A stretch of 64,000 bases of DNA. It comes from an uncultured Bacteroidales bacterium. Lineage in GTDB: Bacteria; Bacteroidota; Bacteroidia; Bacteroidales; Bacteroidaceae. The notes under the pieces were generated by a model. It was not told where the DNA came from, did not search any database, and saw only the letters and a program-made list of their open reading frames with translations. A program made the translations under genes and the position numbers. Positions 27,370 through 35,116 of this stretch are shown piece by piece; position 1 is the stretch's first letter, and every line of letters starts with the position of its first letter. The stretch is from positions 1 through 64,000 of the forward strand of contig CADAGO010000009.1 in NCBI GenBank assembly GCA_902787555.1. The letters run 5' to 3'.

Positions 27370-30300
27370 TTACTTCACGAAGAACTTCTGACCATTGATG
27401 ATGTTGAAGCCCTTCACTGGAGCAGCCAGCTTCTGACCTGCGAGGTTGTAGATACCCTTAGCAGCTGCTGTAGTGTTGTCGATTTCAACACCCTTGATTG
27501 CGCTGTCGATAGCTGGGTCTGGACCTTCTGTACCGATGTAGTAGAGACGGAAGTTATCGCAGATGAACCAGTCAGAACCAATGTTTCCATCCTTCTTCAC
27601 ACCGATACGGACCTTACCGTCGTCGCCCAACTGGAATGGGAGGAGGTGGTTATAGTAAGCAGCACCGAATTCGCTATCCTCGCTCTTCTTCGTGTACTTG
27701 TCAAGTGGAGTTGCTTCTGTTGCTTCCTGCTGGCTCCACACATCGAATGAAAGCATTGAGTTAGGTATTACATAGCCGCTACCTACTGATGAAGTATTAC
27801 CAGATACCCAATCTGTTCCACTTGGAACGGCACCTGAACTTGTGTAAGCGATTGGCATTTCTTCAGTTCCATTGCTTGTCGTTACATAGAAGTAAGCTTC
27901 CTTAGTGCTCTCCTGCTCGCCAGTGAACTTAGCGTAGTCATCAGTTGAGTTGCCATGACGATAGAATGCCTGAACGTATGCTACATAGTAACCTGCCGGC
28001 AGACCTGCGATATCCTGATAAGTATCGAAGCCCATCTGGTAGCGCTCTGCACCATTTGCTGTTTGACCGCCTCTGCCGAAGCCAGAACCAGACCATCCTT
28101 CTGAAACGTGGCTGTCATCTGTCTCGAAGTCAGCGTTCACAATCATCTCTGTGAGGTCGATTGGGTTGTCAACAGATGCACCTTCAGTGTCAGGAACCAA
28201 GAATGCTGCAGCATAATATTTAGCTCTGTCGATCATGTATTCAACTTCTGCGTTGGTCTTGTCTTGAGCACTCAGAGCCTTTTCGATTGAGTCGAAGAGT
28301 TCGTTAGCCTTCGCCAATATAGAAGCAGGAGCTGTCTCGCTGTATTCCTCGATGCTTGCACCAAGATTAGAGTATGCTTCGTCCAAAGCATTGTAGTCAT
28401 TGATTGATGTCTTAGCATATTCGAGAGCCTCGTAGCCCTGGTCGAGTGCAGCAGCACATACGTCGCCGTCGTTGCTTGCTACAGCTGCGTTGAGCGCTTC
28501 CTTAGCTGCATTGACCTTAGCCTCAGCATCCTTACCATACATCACTACGTTGTCGCCAGTGAATACTGCGTTCAGTTCAGCCAGCAGCTTATCGATAGCG
28601 TCTTTGTATGCAGATGCGTCGTTACCGTTGTAGAACAGACGGAAGTTATCGAAGATAACCCAGCTGCGGTTTGTCGCAATCTTCAAACCTACGCGGATGC
28701 TGTCGCCGTCTTCCTTCACACTGAAGTTTACTTCTGCGAGGTAAGCATCAGGACTTGAAGTAAAGTGGAAGTTAGCACCATCCATTGAGTTTGGAACGAA
28801 GCCGCCATTTGTTACTGCTGACTGGTCGGAGTCAGAATACCATTCTTTAGCTTCTGTGCCGTCATCGTTAATCTTAATGTTGCCCTCTTCATCATACTGA
28901 TAACGTGTGTAGAGAGGTTCTGGAGTAGCGTATGCCAAGATGTTTGGCAACTTCTTCTCATAAGTGTTTGCATACAATACAGCATTGTGACCGAGATCAT
29001 TACTCTTCACGGGGTTCTGCTCCCAATAGTCAACGAAATTAGGATGACGAGCATCACCATCGTTGGCTCCATCGAAGCGTTCAAATGCCTGAGCTGTCAG
29101 TTTGAATGAACCCTTAGGCATGTTGCGTACAATCTGGAACATATCGAATGCTGCATGGTATACTTCTGCGCAACCACTTTCTGTAATGGTCTTTACATCG
29201 CCGAGGTCATTTGGACCTTGACCACCCTTTCCACCGAATGCAGGACGTGCGCCTGTAGTGCTCCAGCTGTCGAAGTTTGTATCGAATGCTGGGTTGAAGA
29301 TCAGCGGAGTCAGCTCAACGCCTGGTCTCAGGTTTTCTGTGATTTCGTCAACGATAATTTTACTAATGGTTGCTTGAACAGAGTCAATCAATGCTTCATC
29401 TGCAGTACGATCATCATAGTATTCTAACAAATTCATGTGGTAGTCAGCAAGCTTTCCGAACAGTTTTGGGAAGTCGTTATTGTCCTCGAATGCCTCAGCA
29501 CGAGCCAACAGGTCGTCCAGCATAGACTCTAAGCGCTTGTAGTCAGCTACTGACTTAGCAAGGGCGTCAACCTTTGTTGCGAGCAGAGAATCCATTTCGG
29601 TGAAGTTCTCTTCGCACTCCTTAGCTGCTTCCAATGTAGCAGCATAGTCGTCCTTAATAGCCTGGTTTGCTGCTACGTCCTCAATGTCAGGATATTGACG
29701 CTCATATTGAGCAATCTTACCGTCGAGGATTACCTTATATGGGTCGTCTTCGATTTCGCCATAGAACCACAGCACGAAGTTGTCGGCTGCCATCCAGTTA
29801 GCATTAGCATTCTGAGTCATCAGACCGAGGGTGATGTCGCCACCACCGCTCACGAATTGAAGCTCGAAGTGCTCTGGCTGGCCATCGCCTGTAGAGATTG
29901 ACTGCTTGGCGCTTACACCACCACCTTCGGCGAAGAGGTAAACACCAACGCTTTCCTGCTTACCTTGACCCTGACGAACGGCGATTGCATCACACTCGAA
30001 GCTGTACTTACCTGCTGGCAGACCCGTAATTACCTGGCTGATAGAACCATTTCCAAGCGCATTGCCTGGACGCCAAGCCTCGATAAATCCGCTGATCCAT
30101 GAGTCAGCTTCTGCATTGTAGTAACCACGGATTCCAGTTCCATCTGGTAATGTGATGTCGGAGGTTCCGTCATTTAACTGGTACTTGAGGTTGTCACCGA
30201 TACCTGGGGTAATTGTCCAACCATTGATATTGCCCTGATCGAAGTTTGAGTTCTGCATCAATACAGTAGCATCAGCTGGTTCTTCCTCAGAAGCACCTGC

Positions 30301-31221
30301 AAGGATGATAGCAACTTCGTATGAACGTACATCGTTGAAGATTTTCTGACGAGCTGCTTTCACGTCAGCCTCAGAGAATTTGCCTGATTTCAGCAAATCT
30401 TTGCCTGCCTGTGTGTCAACCTCTGGCCACTCTGATTCAATTTCCCAGATATACTGCACAAAGTCGATAGCTGCTGTCAGGGCAGCACGTACTGAGTCAA
30501 GCTCTGCGGCTGTAGAATTGGTGTTGTTGTAAACAGCCTTGATACCATCAAGATTGATTTCCATGAAGTCTTCACCTTCTTCAATGACTGGCTCAAGTGC
30601 CTTAGCTGCATCGTAAGCAAGGAGCTTTGGCTCCATAGCTTTGTAGTCAGCCTCTGAAATCAGCCACCAGTCTACATAGTAGGCTTCACCGTCGAGATCC
30701 CCTACCTCAGACATATCCAAGTGTGCGTTCAAAGCAGTTGACTCGTTTGCATCAGAGAAGTAATAACCCATGTAACAATTCGGATAGCTTGTGAAATTGT
30801 ACTGTGGGTTTGCATCGGCGCCATGGAAACGATAGACCTTATCGCCCATGTCAACGATATCCCAGAAGTAGTTTGCCTGCTGATTGCGGTCAACGAACAT
30901 TGAAGACTCGCTGTCGATAAACAGCAATAACCACTTGTTCTCTCTGCGTGACCAGTCATGGAACAGATATGATCCGTCCTCGTTCTGGGTGAACCATACA
31001 GGAATACCGATCGTACCGATACTTGCCTGAGTTTCCCACGAATTGCCATCTACGAAGTAGGCATCCATGTCTTTGTTGTAGAGATAGAAGATCGTCGTGT
31101 CTTCATTGACGACAGACACCTTCAACTCCTCACGAGACGTAGGCACGGGTTTTTCCCATTGTGCGAATGCAGCTACACTAAGTAGTAAGGTGCTGCATAA
31201 CAAAAGTAATTTTTTGTTCAT
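27370..31221 (-). CDS. Large secreted multidomain protein with three jelly-roll-like modules
   Basis: The 1283-residue exported protein has a signal peptide ending in AAFAQ. After an N-terminal region of about 300 residues come three modules that each begin with a similar motif: NSNFDQGNINGW (about 327), NPAFDTNFDSW (about 640) and NADFETDDSHVSEGW (about 1033). This is the pattern of galactose-binding or CBM4/9-like jelly rolls. They are separated by long charged helical spacers of the FIVAR-like kind. The C-terminus (IYNLAGQKLAAPVKGFNIINGQKFFVK-like, last 27 residues) is the tail shared by other exported proteins here. The whole suggests a cell-surface adhesin or glycan-binding protein. No catalytic motif was recognised. 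Confidence 0.75.
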   Translation of the reverse strand: MNKKLLLLCSTLLLSVAAFAQWEKPVPTSREELKVSVVNEDTTIFYLYNKDMDAYFVDGNSWETQASIGTIGIPVWFTQNEDGSYLFHDWSRRENKWLLLFIDSESSMFVDRNQQANYFWDIVDMGDKVYRFHGADANPQYNFTSYPNCYMGYYFSDANESTALNAHLDMSEVGDLDGEAYYVDWWLISEADYKAMEPKLLAYDAAKALEPVIEEGEDFMEINLDGIKAVYNNTNSTAAELDSVRAALTAAIDFVQYIWEIESEWPEVDTQAGKDLLKSGKFSEADVKAARQKIFNDVRSYEVAIILAGASEEEPADATVLMQNSNFDQGNINGWTITPGIGDNLKYQLNDGTSDITLPDGTGIRGYYNAEADSWISGFIEAWRPGNALGNGSISQVITGLPAGKYSFECDAIAVRQGQGKQESVGVYLFAEGGGVSAKQSISTGDGQPEHFELQFVSGGGDITLGLMTQNANANWMAADNFVLWFYGEIEDDPYKVILDGKIAQYERQYPDIEDVAANQAIKDDYAATLEAAKECEENFTEMDSLLATKVDALAKSVADYKRLESMLDDLLARAEAFEDNNDFPKLFGKLADYHMNLLEYYDDRTADEALIDSVQATISKIIVDEITENLRPGVELTPLIFNPAFDTNFDSWSTTGARPAFGGKGGQGPNDLGDVKTITESGCAEVYHAAFDMFQIVRNMPKGSFKLTAQAFERFDGANDGDARHPNFVDYWEQNPVKSNDLGHNAVLYANTYEKKLPNILAYATPEPLYTRYQYDEEGNIKINDDGTEAKEWYSDSDQSAVTNGGFVPNSMDGANFHFTSSPDAYLAEVNFSVKEDGDSIRVGLKIATNRSWVIFDNFRLFYNGNDASAYKDAIDKLLAELNAVFTGDNVVMYGKDAEAKVNAAKEALNAAVASNDGDVCAAALDQGYEALEYAKTSINDYNALDEAYSNLGASIEEYSETAPASILAKANELFDSIEKALSAQDKTNAEVEYMIDRAKYYAAAFLVPDTEGASVDNPIDLTEMIVNADFETDDSHVSEGWSGSGFGRGGQTANGAERYQMGFDTYQDIAGLPAGYYVAYVQAFYRHGNSTDDYAKFTGEQESTKEAYFYVTTSNGTEEMPIAYTSSGAVPSGTDWVSGNTSSVGSGYVIPNSMLSFDVWSQQEATEATPLDKYTKKSEDSEFGAAYYNHLLPFQLGDDGKVRIGVKKDGNIGSDWFICDNFRLYYIGTEGPDPAIDSAIKGVEIDNTTAAAKGIYNLAGQKLAAPVKGFNIINGQKFFVK

Positions 31222-31304
31222 ACGTTTTGGTTTTAATTAGTTAATACAAAAAAATTTATTTATCACATTGTTTTCTTGTTGGTTGCCAACTAGCATTTAA
31301 CGTG

Positions 31305-31336
31305 CAAAGAAAAGCATTTTATTTTATTCAACCAAA
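31305..31336 (-). promoter_or_regulatory. Promoter of the 1283-residue secreted protein gene
   Basis: On the minus strand TTTG (31336-31333) and TTTCTTTG (31312-31305) are 20 bp apart. The 5' leader of about 80 nt contains the hairpin GTTGGTTGCCAAC (31278-31290). Confidence 0.5.
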
Positions 31337-31485
31337 TTTTTTTACCAAAACTTTTACTTTTGAGGCCCAAAAACACACTTTTTAGTAGAATTAGGCTGTA
31401 ATCGCTCTGTTTTGCACGTGCGAGCACGCGTTCCTTAATCTTACCTCATGCCAACAGATATGAAAGTGATTAGAGCGAGAAGAGT

Positions 31486-31716
31486 GAAACCTTAACGAAA
31501 CCTTAACGAAACCTTAACGAAATCTTAGCGAAACCTTAGCGCAGCATTACCGCAGCATTACCGCAGCATTACCGCAGGGTTTGTTATTATTATTACGTAT
31601 GTGTTAGACCCTCGTTAGACCCTCGTTAGACCCTCGTTAACCCTGCGGTACCCCTTCGGTAACATAGCGTTAACATAGAGTTGGTATAGCGTTGTCATAG
31701 TGTTGACATAGACTTC
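31486..31716. repeat. Mosaic array of twenty-one 11-bp units in exact register
   Basis: Units in order: GAAACCTTAAC (three), GAAATCTTAGC, GAAACCTTAGC, GCAGCATTACC (three), three transition units, GACCCTCGTTA (three), ACCCTGCGGTA, CCCCTTCGGTA, ACATAGCGTTA, ACATAGAGTTG, GTATAGCGTTG, TCATAGTGTTG and ACATAGACTTC. The consensus changes along the array but the 11-bp phase never slips over 231 bp, and most units carry TTA or GTT at the same position. Confidence 0.9.
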
Positions 31717-31763
31717 GTTCCCACTTGTGTGATTGGAAATGCCTTCATGGTAATGATTGTCCC

Positions 31764-31809
31764 CTCGGCAGGCTCAAGATGTATCATTTCGGCAGGCTCA
31801 AGATGTAAT
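31764..31809. repeat. Dispersed element CGGCAGGCTCAAGATGTA, two copies
   Basis: Two direct copies 24 bp apart. A third, inverted copy (TTTCGACAGGCTCAAGATGTAT) is at 233-257. Confidence 0.7.
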
Positions 31810-32048
31810 TGGGGGCATTGTTTTTCGTTGCAAAGTTACGAAATATTTTCTGATTATCCAAATTTTTTGAAGAAAAAATGGGGTCACTAACAGAAACCGG
31901 TGTTTGGTATTTCATGAATAAAAAAACCTGCGGACAAAAAAGACAAAAAAATAAAAAGGGGGTGTTCTCGTTTAGCGGTCAGCGAGTCTTTTTGCATTTT
32001 ACATTCTACATTTCACATCATAGGGACGAAAAAGTTTGGCAAAAAGAG

Positions 32049-32077
32049 TTGCGTTACAAAAAAAAGCAGTAACTTTG
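32049..32077 (+). promoter_or_regulatory. Possible promoter of the radical SAM gene
   Basis: TTG (32049-32051) and TAACTTTG (32070-32077), 18 bp apart. The -7 box is the left arm of a 12-bp perfect inverted repeat TAACTTTGCACC / GGTGCAAAGTTA (32070-32101). Transcription would run through the 43-bp repeats. Confidence 0.45.
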
Positions 32078-32206
32078 CACCCGAAATCAGGTGCAAAGTT
32101 ACATAACGTGTTTTCTTGGGCACCCGTAATCAGGTGCAAAGTTACATAACGTGTTTTCTTGGGCACCCGTAATCAGGTACAAAGTTACATAACATGTTTC
32201 TTTGGG
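32075..32206. repeat. 43-bp tandem repeats carrying -7 boxes on the minus strand
   Basis: Units begin at 32075, 32118 and 32161 with a partial one at 32204, exactly 43 bp apart. Each contains ACCCG.AATCAGGT.CAAAGTTACATAAC. CAAAGTTA (TAACTTTG on the minus strand) is at 32094, 32137 and 32180. Confidence 0.85.
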
Positions 32207-32234
32207 CGCCCGATTACGACAAATCGATGAAGCG

Positions 32235-33011
32235 ATGACAGTATTATACGATTCTCCGATCTTTGGCCCCATCCACAGCCGTAGGCTGGGAGTGTCATTG
32301 GGCATCAATCTCCTGCCTCACGACGGGAAGTGCTGCACGTTCGACTGCATCTATTGCGAATGTGGGTTCAACCACGACTTTGTGGCTCACGACCGTATGC
32401 CAAGCCGACAGCAAGTCAGCGATGCTCTGCGCCAGCAACTGCAGAAGATGCAGCAGGAAGGTCCACAACCCGATGTGCTGACCTTCGCAGGTAATGGAGA
32501 GCCTACGATGCATCCACACTTTCCTGAGATTGTGGACGATGTGATTGCTTTGCGCAACGAATACTTCCCCAAAGCCAAAGTAAGCGTGCTGAGCAACGCA
32601 ACCCAAATACTGCGTCAACCTGTGTTCGAAGCATTGAAGAAAGTCGATAATAATATATTGAAACTTGATACAGTATCGAATGCATATATCCACAGATTGG
32701 ACCGTCCGGTCAGCTGTAGCTACGACGTAGAAAAACTGGTTGCAAAAATGGCAGAATTTGATGGGCATTGCATCGTGCAGACGATGTTCCTGAACGGAGA
32801 ATTTGAGGGGAAGGACATCTCGAATGTGGCGGATGAATACATCAATCCTTGGCTCGAAGCGCTTACTACCATCCAGCCTGAGGAAGTGATGGTCTATACC
32901 ATCGACCGTGAGACACCTGCCCACCATTTGCAGAAAGCTACCCATGAGCAGCTCGATGCAATCGCACGGCGAGTGGAGGCACTTGGCATCAAGTGCCAGG
33001 TATCGTATTAA
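32235..33011 (+). CDS. Radical SAM protein
   Basis: This 258-residue enzyme has the iron-sulfur motif Cys34-x3-Cys38-x2-Cys41 (CTFDCIYC), followed by the SAM-binding region LTFAGNGEPTMHPHF. The opening FGPIHSRRLGVSLGINLLP is characteristic of a conserved radical SAM family of unknown reaction found in many anaerobes. The start at 32235 is preferred over 32202, since the first extra residues would come from the repeat edge. It stands alone between the repeat array and a lipoprotein gene. The substrate is unknown. Confidence 0.85.
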   Translation: MTVLYDSPIFGPIHSRRLGVSLGINLLPHDGKCCTFDCIYCECGFNHDFVAHDRMPSRQQVSDALRQQLQKMQQEGPQPDVLTFAGNGEPTMHPHFPEIVDDVIALRNEYFPKAKVSVLSNATQILRQPVFEALKKVDNNILKLDTVSNAYIHRLDRPVSCSYDVEKLVAKMAEFDGHCIVQTMFLNGEFEGKDISNVADEYINPWLEALTTIQPEEVMVYTIDRETPAHHLQKATHEQLDAIARRVEALGIKCQVSY

Positions 33012-33117
33012 ATCGTGTTAAAAAGACCGTTTTTGGGGAACGATTGTTTTCTATTGAACAATTGGAGATGTGATTTGTGTCATTTTTAGAAAAAAATGTA
33101 AAAAAACAATCGTTGTA

Positions 33118-33149
33118 TTTGGTCATCTTAAAATAAGGTGTTACCTTTG
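33118..33149 (+). promoter_or_regulatory. Promoter of the lipoprotein gene
   Basis: TTTG (33118-33121) and TACCTTTG (33142-33149), 20 bp apart; the leader to the ATG at 33270 is about 115 nt. Confidence 0.6.
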
Positions 33150-33269
33150 CACCCCGAATGCTGAATGTGTGGCAGATTTACCACAAAAAGTGCTGTTGAA
33201 ATAGGGGATGAAATGAAAAAGACTTAATAACAAATATCAAATCATCAAATTATTAAAAAAGATTTACAC

Positions 33270-35006
33270 ATGAAGAAAATTTATGTTTTGTGGAGTTTAG
33301 CGTTGGCGACACTCATGGCAAATGTGTTCTTCGCTTGTAAGAGCGACGACACCATCGAAGATTTCTTTCGCCAGCATGGCTTCACATTAAATCCTGCTCA
33401 AAATCCAGACTTTGTGATTTACTCTAATGGAAAAGTGTTAGCAACTACTCTTGGGACAAGAGGTGAATCAGGCACAGATGTTACGGTGAATGGTAATTAC
33501 TATAAGGTACAGGATTGGGAGAATACTACTCCAGAGCACATGCCAGCAGAATATGCTCCATATGCAGACAATGCACCAGCTAAGACTGATCGTGATGAAA
33601 GCGTTTCTACGGATGAGTACAATTTCGTGATGAAGTATCTTGCTGAGCACCCAGACGAGGGTGGTACAGAATGCGACCTCACGACTTATTTCATTCAGAA
33701 TGTCGGTAGTAGCTACTACGAATACAAATATGAAGACTTCCCTACCTTGAAGGACCACAATGGAGCTCCCTATAATCTTATTGGTGGAAACCAAATGGAT
33801 TTTGTGAGTTTCTCAAAACACAGAAACGATTATAACGCTGTTGGAGGTCCACGCGCACTTTGTGTGAACATTCCTATTGAGGACCCAACCTATCATGATT
33901 CCTGGGGCGATGTTGACAATACGAAGCACGATGCTTACAGATTCTATGTCATCGATTACAATGGTGAAAAGAACCTTTATCTCTGCTATGACTATCAAAT
34001 GACAAAGAACTCTGAGGAGTATTTGGAAGGTGACAAAGTATTCAATGACTGGGTCATTAAGATTATCCCTGCTGATGGTTCGCCAATCACAACTCCAGAT
34101 GAGCCAGATGAGCCAGACGACCCAGACGACCCAGATGAGCCAGACGACCCAATTATCGACCCAATTGAGCCTGTAGTACCTGTTATCACTGACGAAGTAG
34201 AGGTGAACCTCTCAGTAAATGACGAGAAAGAAGAAGGTGACTATATCGCTACAAAACTGTCAATCCACATCCGTGCACTGACTGATGTTGAGGTATTCAT
34301 CCCTGTAAAGCAGGAATACTATTGCGATGTTGACGATATGGCTATCGTAATGAGCCATCAGTTAGATCCTAACTACCAGTACTCAAATCCTGGCCAGACA
34401 TCAATTACAAATGGTTACACATATACTTACACGATAGCAGGACAGCCTCTCAATGTTACAGTAACATACGAAGCTAACGGTATTCGCGTAAAGACTAATG
34501 GTGTGAACCAGGCAATGCTCGACTATCTGCAGGAAACTTACCAAGATGGTGTTACTGTAGAGGTTTGGAACTACTTCAACGATGCAATTCCACAAAAGGA
34601 AGATGACCATATTGTAAGGACGCCGATTGACCGAGACAACCTCAAGCCAATGCTCGACCAGTCAACAGTGACCTTTACATCAACAGAGCATCCAGCATAT
34701 TATGTGAATGCATTTGCAATGCTGTATGACTACCAGAAGAACGACCTCCATGTTTACATGAAGGATGGCAAGCCTTACTTGATGGATGTGATTTATGATG
34801 CTGCTGGTCATATCATCAACCAGACAGAGAGCAACACTCCTCTTGACAGCAGATACTGGGTGGCTAACGCAGATGGTACGTTCAAAGAGTTCAAGGGTGC
34901 CAAGAACGCATGGGATTGCACAGTGACTCCTCCTGCTGCATACTCAGTGGAAGCTACTCACACTGGTGTGAATCCAGAAGATTTCAATGTGGTGTATAAG
35001 AAGTAA
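33270..35006 (+). CDS. Surface lipoprotein of unknown function with Asp/Pro linker
   Basis: The 578-residue product has a lipoprotein signal (VFFAC, Cys23 followed by Lys-Ser-Asp-Asp). Residues up to about 270 form an N-terminal domain. Then comes an acidic linker of repeated PDEP/PDDP units (about 275-298, encoded by 9-bp repeats at 34095-34150) and a C-terminal domain of about 270 residues with a DVEVFIPVKQEYYCDVDDM opening. The Cys +2 region and the linker are usual for exposed Bacteroidetes lipoproteins. No family was recognised. The gene has its own promoter and terminator. Confidence 0.75.
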   Translation: MKKIYVLWSLALATLMANVFFACKSDDTIEDFFRQHGFTLNPAQNPDFVIYSNGKVLATTLGTRGESGTDVTVNGNYYKVQDWENTTPEHMPAEYAPYADNAPAKTDRDESVSTDEYNFVMKYLAEHPDEGGTECDLTTYFIQNVGSSYYEYKYEDFPTLKDHNGAPYNLIGGNQMDFVSFSKHRNDYNAVGGPRALCVNIPIEDPTYHDSWGDVDNTKHDAYRFYVIDYNGEKNLYLCYDYQMTKNSEEYLEGDKVFNDWVIKIIPADGSPITTPDEPDEPDDPDDPDEPDDPIIDPIEPVVPVITDEVEVNLSVNDEKEEGDYIATKLSIHIRALTDVEVFIPVKQEYYCDVDDMAIVMSHQLDPNYQYSNPGQTSITNGYTYTYTIAGQPLNVTVTYEANGIRVKTNGVNQAMLDYLQETYQDGVTVEVWNYFNDAIPQKEDDHIVRTPIDRDNLKPMLDQSTVTFTSTEHPAYYVNAFAMLYDYQKNDLHVYMKDGKPYLMDVIYDAAGHIINQTESNTPLDSRYWVANADGTFKEFKGAKNAWDCTVTPPAAYSVEATHTGVNPEDFNVVYKK

Positions 35007-35036
35007 TTCGTAACACCTTATTTATATATAAGAACG

Positions 35037-35066
35037 GCAGGTAGCAAGGAGCTACCTGCTGTTTTT
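35037..35066 (+). terminator. Terminator of the lipoprotein gene
   Basis: GCAGGTAGC-AAGGA-GCTACCTGC stem followed by TGTTTTT. Confidence 0.85.
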
Positions 35067-35100
35067 CCTTAGAAAATGATAGCGATTGAAGTTTTTTTTG

Positions 35101-35108
35101 TATCTTTG
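35101..35108 (+). promoter_or_regulatory. -7 promoter box of the CotH gene
   Basis: TATCTTTG ends only 8 bp before the ATG at 35117, which would give an almost leaderless mRNA. No -33 element at the usual spacing. Confidence 0.5.
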
Positions 35109-35116
35109 CACCCAAT

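Larger units (their letters stand above)
31337..32048. other. Noncoding repeat-rich region
   Basis: Over 700 bp without a credible gene on either strand. It holds the 11-bp array (31486-31716), two copies of the dispersed element CGGCAGGCTCAAGATGTA (31766-31806), and A-rich sequence with short 7-bp ACATTYT units near 31996-32022. A 64-codon reading frame at 31878-32072 is poor in complexity and is not considered a gene. Confidence 0.6.

Noticed and set aside
31486-31716. Considered as a CRISPR or coding repeat.
   Set aside because: Units are 11 bp with no spacers; 11 is not a multiple of three and every frame is quickly closed.
31878-32072. A 64-codon plus-strand frame in the repeat-rich gap.
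   Set aside because: Lys-rich low-complexity product from A-rich DNA, no family features, ends in the promoter of the radical SAM gene.
32075-32206. Considered as a CRISPR array.
   Set aside because: The 43-bp units are head-to-tail without spacers, and no cas gene is in the window.
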